The notes beneath the pieces were generated by a model. It saw only the letters and a list, made by a program, of their open reading frames with translations, was not told the DNA's origin and ran no database searches. This document shows positions 6,940 to 13,850 of a stretch of 13,850 nt of DNA, in pieces; positions within the stretch are counted from its first letter, which is position 1; every line of letters starts with the position of its first letter. This stretch comes from SHYQ01 sp041674525 (GTDB taxonomy: Bacteria; Chloroflexota; Dehalococcoidia; UBA2979). Location of the stretch: the NCBI GenBank assembly GCA_041674525.1, contig JBAYVN010000064.1:1-13850 (forward strand), written 5' to 3'. The position numbers and the translations under genes were made by a program.

Positions 6940-6982
6940 CCTGTGCGGGGACACTCTCACAATCTCGGAGACAAGACGCCCG

Positions 6983-7693
6983 ATGACCATCCGCATGGCG
7001 GCCCCCGCCCTCGTCACCCTCATCTCGCTGTCCTGCGGGCTCGCCGCCATCGAGGCGGCACACGCGGGCCAGTGGGACATGGCATTCCGCTTCATCATGG
7101 CGGCGGCCATCGCGGACGCCATGGACGGGACGCTCGCCCGGCTGCTCCACGCGAGCAGCGACATGGGCAAGGAGCTCGACTCCCTCTCGGACCTCGTGAC
7201 CTTTGGCGCGGCCCCCGCGTTCCTCCTCGCCTCCCGCTACTCGTCGGCGCCGACCGAGGTGATCTTCGGGGCCATGGTGCTCTTCGTCGCGGCCGGGGCG
7301 TATCGGCTGGCGCGCTACAACGGGCAGTCCTCCCGCGGCGACAACTTCTGCGGGATGCCAATTACGGCCGCCGGCCTGCTGCTGGCCGCCGCCGTGGCCG
7401 GCCCCGTCGCCCTCACGCACGTCGAGGCGGTCGCAGTGGCGATCGCGCTGTCCGCCCTCATGGTCAGCCGCGCGCCGTTCCCCATGCTGAAGTTCGGGTG
7501 GGGGCTGCTGCTTCCGGCGCTGGGCGCCGCAATCATCCCGGTCGCGCTCGCGAACTCGGTGGAGTGGCTCGCCGTGGTCGCCATTCTCGTGCTCGGCATA
7601 TACGTGGTGATGGGCGTCGCGAACGCGCTCTCTGATCACGTCGCCGACGCCGTTCCGGAGGAAGTGCGTGAGGATGCGCCTGCGCATACCTAG
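6983..7693 (+). CDS. pssA: CDP-diacylglycerol-serine O-phosphatidyltransferase (PS synthase)
   Basis: The 236-residue membrane enzyme would join CDP-diacylglycerol and serine to give phosphatidylserine, the first step to PE. Seen: the complete CDP-alcohol phosphatidyltransferase motif D45-xx-D48-G49-xx-A52-R53-x8-G62-xxx-D66-xxx-D70, followed by the FGAAPAFLLA segment typical of type II PS synthases, and about seven hydrophobic spans. ATG at 6983 puts the first span close to the N-terminus as in relatives. GGAG lies 12 nt upstream, which is long, and ATG at 6995 is a possible alternative; a GTG at 6893 is less likely. Neighbours (pmtA-like and psd) strongly support PS rather than another alcohol as product, though related PgsA-type enzymes share the motif. 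Confidence 0.9.
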   Translation: MTIRMAAPALVTLISLSCGLAAIEAAHAGQWDMAFRFIMAAAIADAMDGTLARLLHASSDMGKELDSLSDLVTFGAAPAFLLASRYSSAPTEVIFGAMVLFVAAGAYRLARYNGQSSRGDNFCGMPITAAGLLLAAAVAGPVALTHVEAVAVAIALSALMVSRAPFPMLKFGWGLLLPALGAAIIPVALANSVEWLAVVAILVLGIYVVMGVANALSDHVADAVPEEVREDAPAHT

Positions 7694-7715
7694 TCCCGTG
7701 CAGGAGATCCCGTCG

Positions 7716-8282
7716 ATGTGGTCCTTCTTCCGCGCGTTCCTGCGCGACCGGAAGACCATCGGCTCGGTGACGCCTACCAGCTCCTTCCTCGGCCGCCGCA
7801 TGGCCCACCTCGCCGGCGTGCAAGAGGCCCGCAACGTGGTGGAGTTCGGGGCGGGAACCGGTCCGATCACCGGCGCGCTGCTGGAAGCGCTGCCTGCCGA
7901 CGGCCGCCTGTGGGCGTACGAGGTGTACGAGCCGTTCCTGGAGCGCCTCCGCAGGCGATTCACGGATCCGCGGCTCACACTCATCGGCGAGTCCGCGGAG
8001 ATGGTCCGCGAGCTCCGGGCGCAGGAGGTGCCGGACGGCTTCGACGCGATCGTCTGCTCCATCCCGTTCGCGAACCTGCCGCCGGCGGTCACGAGCAACC
8101 TGCTGAGCGCAGCCGCCGATGCGCTGCGCCCCGGAGGCACCTTTGTCGCGCTCCAGTACCATCCCACGTACCTGGCGCCGATCATGCGCAGGCACTTCGA
8201 GACGGTGCGCCGCACGTTCTACCCGTGGAACGTCCCGCCCGCGCTGCTGCTGACCGGTCGCGGCCGCCGGAGCGACCACTGA
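7716..8282 (+). CDS. PmtA-like phospholipid N-methyltransferase
   Basis: This 188-residue class I SAM-dependent methyltransferase resembles the Rhodobacter/Sinorhizobium PmtA group, which methylates phosphatidylethanolamine. Seen: an N-terminal FFRAFLRDRKTIGSVTPTS, SAM-binding VVEFGAGTGPIT at 41-52, the SIPFANLPP motif at 115-123 in the position of the group's SxxPFxxLP motif, LRPGGTFVALQY, and WNVPPALLL at the end. It sits between pssA and psd, so PE is the obvious substrate. Such proteins are often mislabelled rRNA adenine methyltransferases because of similarity to KsgA. ATG at 7716 has AGGAG 9 nt upstream and follows the pssA stop by 22 nt. A GTG at 7668 with GGAGG 6 nt upstream is also credible and would add 16 residues, overlapping pssA. 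How far it methylates (mono-, di- or trimethyl) is not visible. Confidence 0.8.
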   Translation: MWSFFRAFLRDRKTIGSVTPTSSFLGRRMAHLAGVQEARNVVEFGAGTGPITGALLEALPADGRLWAYEVYEPFLERLRRRFTDPRLTLIGESAEMVRELRAQEVPDGFDAIVCSIPFANLPPAVTSNLLSAAADALRPGGTFVALQYHPTYLAPIMRRHFETVRRTFYPWNVPPALLLTGRGRRSDH

Positions 8283-8923
8283 GCGCCGCACGCTGGCGGC
8301 CACTCACCGAAGGCAGCGCGATCCTGCTTCCCCTGGCCGCCGCGACCCTCGCGGCCGCGCGGTTCGCGCCGGTCATCACCCCGCTTCCGCTGCTCGCCGC
8401 CGGCGCGGTCGCCCTGGCCTTCCGCGACCCGGAGCGCGCGATCGAGCGGCGCGCGGGCGCGGCGCTGTCCCCCGCGGACGGACGCATCCTGCGCGTGGGG
8501 CGCGAGTTCGATGACTACTGGCAGGCGGAGATGACGGAGATCGCGATCTTCCTGGCGCTGTCGGACGTGCACATCCAGCGCGTTCCCCTCGACGGCGAGG
8601 TGGTCGCGCAGCGCCGGAAGGCAGGCGGCTACCGCCCCGCCATGACCGAGGCCGCCACGCACGGCAACAACCAGCTCGCGACCTACCTCCAGACCGCGAT
8701 CGGGCCATGCACGGTCACGCAGATCAGCGGCCTCGTCGCGCGACGCATCGTGTCGTGGACGCAGACCGGCGACCGCGTGGCACAGGGCGACCGCATGGGC
8801 ATGATCAAGTTCGGATCGCAGGTCACGTTGCGCCTGCCGATCACCGCGCGCGTCCTCGTGGGGGCCGGCGACCGCGTCACCGGCGGCGTGACCGTGGTGG
8901 CCGAGGTCCCGGCCAGCGTCTAG
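8279..8923 (+). CDS. psd: Phosphatidylserine decarboxylase, short archaeal-type
   Basis: The 214-residue proenzyme decarboxylates phosphatidylserine to PE using a pyruvoyl group made by self-cleavage. Seen: one or two N-terminal spans (about 14-48), FRDPER, LSPADGRI at 63-70, LSDVHIQRVPLDGEV with D96 and H98, and the cleavage site G179-S180 in IKFGSQV. No ATG or GTG fits the expected N-terminus. A CTG at 8279 overlaps the TGA of the preceding gene (CTGA) and has GGAG exactly 6 nt upstream, so it is the favoured start. An in-frame GTG at 8225 would overlap the upstream gene by 58 nt and lengthen the N-terminus with an arginine-rich stretch. Length fits the short family. Its TAG shares CTAG with the converging MFS gene. 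Confidence 0.93.
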   Translation: MSAARWRPLTEGSAILLPLAAATLAAARFAPVITPLPLLAAGAVALAFRDPERAIERRAGAALSPADGRILRVGREFDDYWQAEMTEIAIFLALSDVHIQRVPLDGEVVAQRRKAGGYRPAMTEAATHGNNQLATYLQTAIGPCTVTQISGLVARRIVSWTQTGDRVAQGDRMGMIKFGSQVTLRLPITARVLVGAGDRVTGGVTVVAEVPASV

Positions 8924-10272
8924 CTCCTGGTCCCGGCCTCGGACTCGGCGCGTGCCGGGGACGTGCTCGCAGCGGGCGCCGGCAGCGCGGGGGTGCGCAT
9001 CAGCGTGAAGATCGCGCCCGCCGCGAACATCATCGCCGCTCCGCCCGCGAACACCATGTGGTCCGTGAGCACCCCGCGGTCGATGAAGTAGCCGATCAGC
9101 GGCGGGCTCACCGAACCCGCGCCGATCATGATCGGCGCCGTGAATCCTCGAATCGCACCCTGCGCGCGCCGCCCGAAGTACGCCGGGATGGCGAGGTTCT
9201 GGCCGGTGCCCATCCCCGCCGATCCGACGCCCCAGGTCATGGAGTGCGCGAAGGGCCAGATCGCGTGCGGCGAGACGACCATCAGCGCGGCCATCGACAG
9301 CGCCCGGAAGATCCCGCCCGTGAGGCCGATGAGCGCCAGCCGGTAACGCTCGGACATGTAGCCGAAGATCAGCGTGAACAGCATCACGACGAACGGGTCG
9401 GACGCCACGGCGACGCCGATCCATCCCGCGGAGACACCCATGTCCGTCCAGTACGGCACGCGGAGGAAGAGGATCGTGTTCGTGGCGAAGGTGTGGAACG
9501 TGAACGCGAGCACCATCAGCCACAGCGCCGTGGTACGCATCGCCTGCTTCAGCGTGAAGTTCGTCTCCGTCACCTGACGCGCCGTCACGGATCCCGGCCG
9601 CGGTGTCGAGGATGCCTCGACGGGCGGCGCGGATGCTCCGTCGGGGAACAGCCCCACGTCCTCGGGGTGGCGCCGCATGAGGATGGCGTACGCGGGGATC
9701 AGCACGGCGGCGATGAGGATGCCGTAGATGAACCACGCCTCGCGCCACCCGATCGTGGTGACCAGGTACGCGGAGATGATCGACCAGGATGCCGTGCCCA
9801 GGCCGCCGCCCATCGTCGCGTATGAGACCGCCCGACCGCGCTTCGCGACGAACCAGTTGGCGGGCGGCACCCCGGTGAGGATCTGGCCCCCGCCGAAGAC
9901 GCCGAAGCCCGAGAAGCCGGAGATGAAGAACAGGGCGTACATCCACCAGGTGTTGCTGGCGAGCGACAGCGCGGAGAGGCACACCCCCGCCCACGCGGCG
10001 CAGCCCACGCCGAGCCACCTCGGCCCATACCGGTCCACGAGGTGACCGAGGACCGGCGCGGCGACGCCGGCGCTGATCTGCCGAAGCGAGATGCACCAAG
10101 CGAGCGTGCCCAGCGACACGCCGAGCTCGCTGCGGATGGAGACGATGAAGATCGAGAACACCACGGGGTTGAGCGGCGCCGTGATCCAGTTCCCCATGAA
10201 CGAGACCGCGACGATCACCCACCCGTAGAACGCCCCGCCCGGCAGCGTGATCGGCGGTCGGCGAGACGTCAT
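8920..10272 (-). CDS. MFS transporter, monocarboxylate/oxalate-formate antiporter-like
   Basis: The product is a 450-residue transporter with twelve likely spans. Seen: FYGWVIVAVSFMGNW in the first span, the MFS loop 2-3 motif GHLVDRYGPRW at 76-86, FVAKRGRAVSYATMGGGLG in the fourth-fifth span region, and a hydrophilic central loop at about 205-240. The opening FYGWVIV and the KRGRAVSYATMGGGLG stretch are characteristic of the monocarboxylate porter and oxalate/formate antiporter branches, so an organic acid substrate is plausible but unproven. ATG at 10272 has GGGAGG 7 nt upstream; the adjacent GTG at 10275 would leave only 4 nt. It lies downstream of a second, unrelated MFS gene after a 132-nt gap and may be transcribed separately. 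Confidence 0.88.
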   Translation of the reverse strand: MTSRRPPITLPGGAFYGWVIVAVSFMGNWITAPLNPVVFSIFIVSIRSELGVSLGTLAWCISLRQISAGVAAPVLGHLVDRYGPRWLGVGCAAWAGVCLSALSLASNTWWMYALFFISGFSGFGVFGGGQILTGVPPANWFVAKRGRAVSYATMGGGLGTASWSIISAYLVTTIGWREAWFIYGILIAAVLIPAYAILMRRHPEDVGLFPDGASAPPVEASSTPRPGSVTARQVTETNFTLKQAMRTTALWLMVLAFTFHTFATNTILFLRVPYWTDMGVSAGWIGVAVASDPFVVMLFTLIFGYMSERYRLALIGLTGGIFRALSMAALMVVSPHAIWPFAHSMTWGVGSAGMGTGQNLAIPAYFGRRAQGAIRGFTAPIMIGAGSVSPPLIGYFIDRGVLTDHMVFAGGAAMMFAAGAIFTLMRTPALPAPAASTSPARAESEAGTRS

Positions 10273-10404
10273 CACGTGCCCTCCCTCGATGTCGCCGCGA
10301 TCCAGAGCGCCCCGGGCGGCGCTGCCGCCGAGATGTTCCGCGCACGATAGGCGCTCGCGCTCCAGCGCGCACGCGGCACCCGCGCCCTCACGCCGCGGAG
10401 CGGG

Positions 10405-11682
10405 CTACCGACCGGGCGCCGCGCGGGGCAGGAGCTCCGGCTCTCGCACGCTGAAGCGGATCGCGACGCCGAGGACGATGAACAGCGCGCCGAGCACCGC
10501 AAAGCCGAGGTTGAGCGAGATCGCCGCGAAGCCCGCGGCGGCCATCGGGCCCACCATGAACGCCACCGCCTGCACCCCGCTGGCCAGGCCGAACGCCGTG
10601 CCCCGGCGCTCACGCGGGGCGTTCGCCGCGATCAGGGTGTTGATCGCGGGCACCATCGCCGCCTGGAGGAGGGCGATCGCCGTGAACGCGACAATGAACC
10701 ACGTGGCGGTCCCCGCCAGGGGCAGGAGCATGTGGCCCACTCCCGTGCCCACGCAGGTGACGATGAGCGTGTACTGCAGCAGGCCGGGGCGCACGAGCTG
10801 CCGCGCGAGCCACACCCCGGCGACCCCGCCCAGACCGGACAGCGTGAACGCGAGGCCGGAGAGCCCGGTCGCCTGGCCCGCGCCCGCAATGCGCTCGATC
10901 GCGATCGGGGCGGCGATCCGCAGGAGCTGGCCGAACGCCAGCGAGAAGAACCACACCGCGAGCGCGACCGTGAACTGCCACGTCAGCAGCGACATGATCG
11001 AGCCGCTCGCCTCCCTGCCCCCCTCTCCGGTCGCCGTGACGCCAACGTGATCGCGCGGCACCGCGAAGGTCGCGAAGATCCCGGCGATCAGCGGCAGTGC
11101 CGCCCCGCCGATGATCGCGCCTCGATAGCCGACGAAGACGGCGAGCCCCGCGCCGATTGCGGGGCCGAGCGTGTTCCCAACGTACTGTGCCCCGGTGACC
11201 ATGCTCATCGCGCCGTTCAGCCGGCGATCGGAGACGGAGACGCTGGTGAGCGCGGTGGCCGCGGGGATGAACCCGGAGAACAACCCCTGCAGCGTGAACG
11301 CCGCGGCGATGTGCCACGGCTGCGTGGCGAACGCCGCGACGGCCATGGTGACCGAGGCCGAGTACAGCGCCCGCAGGAACATCGCCCGACGGCCGTAGCG
11401 GTCCGAGAGGATGCCCCACACCGGCCCGGCGACCAGCCGCGCGACGCCCTGTGCCCCGGCGGCAATCCCCGTCCAGAAGAGCGCGCTGGCATCGCTCGCC
11501 GCGCCCAGCTGCTTCATGTACAGGGGGACGAAGGGGATCCAGAAGTTCATCGACAGGCTGGCGAGGCCGGCGCCGGCCGCGATCGCGAGCACGGCCCGTG
11601 CGGCGCGTGCCTCGGCCGCCGCCTCCGCGTGGGTCGATGTCTCAGCGGTGATCGTCGACTCCTCGGCAGGCGGGCGGATCAC
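10405..11682 (-). CDS. MFS transporter, DHA1 drug-efflux-like
   Basis: The product is a 425-residue, twelve-span transporter. Seen: FWIPFVPLYMKQLG in the first span, the DHA1-type motif A AGPVWGILSDRYGRR at 85-99, GFIPAATALTSVSVSDRR in the fourth-span region, and GNTLGPAIGAGLA around the fifth span, matching the motif C region of drug/proton antiporters. Multidrug or sugar efflux is the usual role; substrate unknown. The start is uncertain: GTG at 11682 opens the frame but has no clear ribosome site, and the first 35 residues are alanine- and glutamate-rich. There is no ATG before residue 45, which is already inside the first span, so a non-ATG start is required. It shares little with the neighbouring MFS gene, so the two are not a recent duplication. 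Confidence 0.87.
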   Translation of the reverse strand: MIRPPAEESTITAETSTHAEAAAEARAARAVLAIAAGAGLASLSMNFWIPFVPLYMKQLGAASDASALFWTGIAAGAQGVARLVAGPVWGILSDRYGRRAMFLRALYSASVTMAVAAFATQPWHIAAAFTLQGLFSGFIPAATALTSVSVSDRRLNGAMSMVTGAQYVGNTLGPAIGAGLAVFVGYRGAIIGGAALPLIAGIFATFAVPRDHVGVTATGEGGREASGSIMSLLTWQFTVALAVWFFSLAFGQLLRIAAPIAIERIAGAGQATGLSGLAFTLSGLGGVAGVWLARQLVRPGLLQYTLIVTCVGTGVGHMLLPLAGTATWFIVAFTAIALLQAAMVPAINTLIAANAPRERRGTAFGLASGVQAVAFMVGPMAAAGFAAISLNLGFAVLGALFIVLGVAIRFSVREPELLPRAAPGR

Positions 11683-11779
11683 GGGTCGAGCGCGCCCCGA
11701 TGGCTGCTCCGAGCGTACTCCGCGCGCCCCAGCGCGCCAGCAGCCCGCACCGGACGCCCGCCAGAGGCCCGCCTGCGGG

Positions 11780-12757
11780 CTACGCGAACGCCAGCTCGCG
11801 CAGGGGGCGCAGCCGCGACCAGAAGACGCGCCGCACGGCCTCCGTGGAGGACTGCGAGAAGAGCTCGCCGCGCATCAGGCGCGCGCCGGGCCAGCCCACG
11901 GAGTAATGCATCAGGTGCTTCTTCATCTGCACCGCCGCCGCGAACGGCGGGAAGTACGCCTCGATCAGGTCAATGTGCCGCGCGATCACCTCGGCCTCGT
12001 AGGCGAGGCGCTGCCGCTCGTCCATCGCCTCGTACGCCGGGTTGAAGACCCACGGCCGCCCGAGCGCGGCACGCCCGATCATCACGGAGACGCACCCGGT
12101 CTCCGCCATCATGCGCCGCGCCTCCGCGATCGACGTGACGTCCCCGTTGCCGGTGACCGGGATGTCCACCGCGCGCACGACGTCGCCGATGACGTCCCAC
12201 GGGGCGCGGCCGGTGTACTGCTGGGCGCGCGTCCGCGGGTGCACCGTGATCGCATCGACGCCAGCGTCCTGCGCCATGCGCGCCACCTCCACGGCGTTCT
12301 GGTCGGTCTCGCTCCACCCGCTGCGGATCTTGATCGTCAGCGGCGTCTCCGGGATCGCGCGCCGGATCGCCTCGAGGATCCGCGCGGTGCTCGCCACGTC
12401 GCGCATCAGCGCGGCGCCCTTGCCCCGCTTCACGATCTTCGGGACGGGGCACCCCATGTTGATGTCCACGATGTGCGCCCCGCTCTCCACCAGGTGGCGC
12501 GCGGCGGGGACCAGGGCCTCCTCCGTGCCGCCGAGGAGCTGCATGGCGACCACGCCCAGGCCGGGCTCCACGCTCGCGGACCGGGTCGCCCACGGATTGC
12601 CCCGGATGAGCGCCTCGGCGTCGATCTCCTCGTTGGTCGTGAAGCCGCTGCCGCAGTGGAGGGCGATGCGCCGGAACGGCACGTTGGTGTAGCTCGCCAT
12701 CGGCGCGAGCCGGACGGGCGAGTCAGTCAGCCAGTCGCGGATCGAATCGCGCGCCAT
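11780..12757 (-). CDS. dus: tRNA-dihydrouridine synthase, DusB-like
   Basis: This 325-residue flavoenzyme reduces uridine to dihydrouridine in the tRNA D-arm. Seen: the FMN-barrel opening RLAPMASYTNVPFRRIA, the VDINMGCPVPKIVKRGKGAALMRD block with catalytic cysteine C103 followed by the DusB-like lysine/arginine stretch, TIKIRSGW with K143 and R145, ITVHPRTRAQQYTG with H173, the phosphate-binding VTGNGDV, and MIGRAALGRPWVF. The helical C-terminal RNA-binding part contains MKKHLMHY. Length is normal for the family. ATG at 12757 lies 44 nt after the methyltransferase stop; no Shine-Dalgarno sequence is visible. A GC-rich inverted repeat (GCCCGC-CT-GCGGGC) straddles the stop codon but lacks a U-tract. 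Confidence 0.95.
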   Translation of the reverse strand: MARDSIRDWLTDSPVRLAPMASYTNVPFRRIALHCGSGFTTNEEIDAEALIRGNPWATRSASVEPGLGVVAMQLLGGTEEALVPAARHLVESGAHIVDINMGCPVPKIVKRGKGAALMRDVASTARILEAIRRAIPETPLTIKIRSGWSETDQNAVEVARMAQDAGVDAITVHPRTRAQQYTGRAPWDVIGDVVRAVDIPVTGNGDVTSIAEARRMMAETGCVSVMIGRAALGRPWVFNPAYEAMDERQRLAYEAEVIARHIDLIEAYFPPFAAAVQMKKHLMHYSVGWPGARLMRGELFSQSSTEAVRRVFWSRLRPLRELAFA

Positions 12758-12801
12758 GCGGTGAGATCGGTCAGACGGAGTGCCCGGTGCGGGGACGCCG
12801 G

Positions 12802-13740
12802 CTACGCGTCCGCGCGGCGGCGCAGCACGAAGTTCGTGTGGGGCGTCTTCTTCGCCTGGTACTCATCCGCGCGGCTGCGCTGCACCTCGACAATCTCGAA
12901 GCCGCAGGCCTCGAAGATGTCGCGGTACGTCTGGCGCGGCATGCGGTGCACGCGGAAGGGCGACCGTGCACCCGCGCCGTGGTCGCGGATCATCCCCATG
13001 TGCTGCGCGATCTCGGCCGCGTCGTCGAAGGTGTAGACCGAGGCGATGAACACGCCGCCGGGCTTCAGCGAGCGGGCGATGTTCGAACAGAAGCGGAGCA
13101 GCTCGTCGAAGTCGAACTGCATCAGCAGCTCATGACCAATGACCGCGTCGAACTCCTGCGTCCGCAGGTCATCGCCCAGGCCGTAGGCGACGCGGAAGTC
13201 GATCGGAGCCAGGTCCACGGTCGCCGCGCGCGCCTCGGCGAGGATGCGCTCGGAGACGTCGTTCGCGACGAGGGTGCCGACCAGCGGGCGGATGTGGCGG
13301 GTGACGCGCCCGCCGCCACAGCCGAGCTCCAGCGCGTGCGCCGTGCGGGCGACGTGCTTCGCGACGAGGCTCATGAAGGTGTCGAGACCGCCCCAGGTGG
13401 CGCCCATGCCGCCGTTGGGGATGACCTGGCGCACGGTGTCGACGTGGATCAGCCACGAGAGCGTGTGATCGGCGCGCAGGCCCGCGCTCGCACCTCGCAG
13501 CGCGGTCTTCGCCGCGTGGATCGCGAGGCTGGGCTGGTGCAGGAGCAGCCGCGCGAGGCGCAGCCACCCCCGGGTCGTGCCGGCGAGCGCCTGAATGCGG
13601 CGGCTCTCCTCCTCGGTCGCATCGAACCGCACCGGCGCAGCCGCTGTGTTGAGCGGCGCGGGAGCGTTCGTATCAGGCAGCGCGCTGCCGGTAGACAGCG
13701 GCGCCCCCTCACGACCCGTGAGTTCTTCTTGCATGATCAT
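12802..13740 (-). CDS. Class I SAM-dependent methyltransferase, substrate unknown
   Basis: The 312-residue protein has an N-terminal extension of about 125 residues, then a Rossmann methyltransferase domain: motif I ALELGCGGGR at 136-145, the acidic end of strand 2 at D161 in ANDVSERIL, DLRTQEFDAVIGHELLMQFD around strand 4, and SLKPGGVFIASVYTF at 224-238. The acidic, alanine- and proline-rich first 40 residues are probably disordered. I do not recognise a closer subfamily; small-molecule, lipid or sugar methylation are all possible. ATG at 13740 has GGAGG 9 nt upstream; an in-frame ATG two codons later is less well spaced. It is the first gene of the leftward run toward dus and may be co-transcribed with it across the 44-nt gap. 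Confidence 0.85.
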   Translation of the reverse strand: MIMQEELTGREGAPLSTGSALPDTNAPAPLNTAAAPVRFDATEEESRRIQALAGTTRGWLRLARLLLHQPSLAIHAAKTALRGASAGLRADHTLSWLIHVDTVRQVIPNGGMGATWGGLDTFMSLVAKHVARTAHALELGCGGGRVTRHIRPLVGTLVANDVSERILAEARAATVDLAPIDFRVAYGLGDDLRTQEFDAVIGHELLMQFDFDELLRFCSNIARSLKPGGVFIASVYTFDDAAEIAQHMGMIRDHGAGARSPFRVHRMPRQTYRDIFEACGFEIVEVQRSRADEYQAKKTPHTNFVLRRRADA

Positions 13741-13806
13741 TCGCCAACGCCTCCGAAGCGGGTCGCATGTGCGCGCCGCGCTTGCCCCGCCGAGGGCAGC
13801 ACCTGT

Positions 13807-13821
13807 GGCCGCAGCGCGGCC
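13807..13821 (-). repeat. Short GC hairpin in the methyltransferase leader
   Basis: GGCCGC-AGC-GCGGCC (as read on the plus strand) has two exact 6-bp arms with a 3-nt loop. It lies between the possible -10 box and the ribosome site of the methyltransferase gene. Without a U-tract it is not a convincing terminator. Confidence 0.25.
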
Positions 13822-13830
13822 GGAGCAAGG

Positions 13831-13836
13831 AATATA
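13831..13836 (-). promoter_or_regulatory. Possible -10 element upstream of the methyltransferase gene
   Basis: The minus strand reads CCGGTATATTCC, giving a TATATT hexamer about 90 nt before the start codon in an otherwise GC-rich stretch. The matching -35 position falls beyond the window edge, so the promoter cannot be confirmed. Confidence 0.35.
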
Positions 13837-13850
13837 CCGGAGAACGCCCC

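Larger units (their letters stand above)
6592..6982. other. 391-bp non-coding divergent region between NnrS-like gene and pssA
   Basis: No gene is supported here; the open frames through it are arginine-rich and unlike any family. It contains the leaders and promoters of two divergent genes. Visible structure from left to right: a small hairpin CCCCG...CGGGG (6636-6650), a palindrome GGTGCG-C-CGCACC (6721-6733), an AT-richer stretch around 6760-6853 that is the likely promoter zone, a 17-bp palindrome at 6780-6796, and a long-range stem with an inner hairpin (6865-6939). I could not identify a convincing -35/-10 pair for either direction. Confidence 0.7.

Noticed and set aside
6767..6986. Possible small plus-strand gene in the NnrS-pssA gap
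   Set aside because: There is an ATG, but no ribosome site, and the peptide is arginine-rich and has no conserved look. It also runs through the stem structures and into the pssA start.
10315..10329. Hairpin GGCGGC-GCT-GCCGCC between the two MFS genes as terminator
   Set aside because: No T-tract on either side; simple GC-rich palindromes are expected often at this base composition.
8219..10372. 717-codon minus-strand open frame
   Set aside because: It is antisense to psd and out of frame with the MFS gene. The translation is low-complexity and matches no family.
11768..11781. GC-rich inverted repeat at the dus stop as a rho-independent terminator
   Set aside because: The stem is good but no run of T follows on the transcribed strand, so terminator function is not supported.
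11411..13036. 541-codon plus-strand open frame across the dus region
   Set aside because: It is antisense to the dus gene, which has all its catalytic motifs. The translation has no recognisable domain.

Overview
The window is a compact, very GC-rich bacterial chromosomal segment with 15 protein-coding genes, one of them cut by the left edge. I see no rRNA, tRNA, CRISPR array, insertion sequence or phage gene. High GC, GTG/CTG starts, a SUI1-type factor and a type II (CDP-alcohol family) PS synthase suggest a high-GC lineage such as Chloroflexota or a deep-branching relative. This is an inference; no marker gene settles it.

Left part (1-4186). A PhzF-like isomerase (partial) follows an RraA-like aldolase-fold protein on the minus strand. 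A DsbB-type disulfide generator diverges from them. Next is a two-gene ABC exporter on the minus strand: an ATPase, then one 500-residue polypeptide that joins an ABC-2 type permease to an HlyD-like adaptor. That fusion is the most unusual gene here.

Middle (4336-8923). A CinA/PncC-family protein that lacks the expected catalytic residues is tightly coupled to a YciH/SUI1-like translation factor. An NnrS-like multispanning membrane protein converges on them. Across a 391-bp non-coding region lies a phospholipid operon: PS synthase (pssA), a PmtA-like phospholipid N-methyltransferase and an archaeal-type short PS decarboxylase (psd), apparently starting at CTG. Together these could make PS, then PE, then methylated PE or phosphatidylcholine. 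The region upstream of pssA holds a perfect 17-bp palindrome and a possible structured leader.

Right part (8920-13740). Four minus-strand genes read leftward: a class I methyltransferase, a DusB-like tRNA-dihydrouridine synthase and two unrelated MFS transporters.

The genes are closely packed. Two convergent pairs even share their stop codons within one CTAG. Apart from the adaptor fusion, the altered CinA and the lipid operon, most of the content is ordinary chromosomal housekeeping and transport. I found no multi-gene defence or mobile system.
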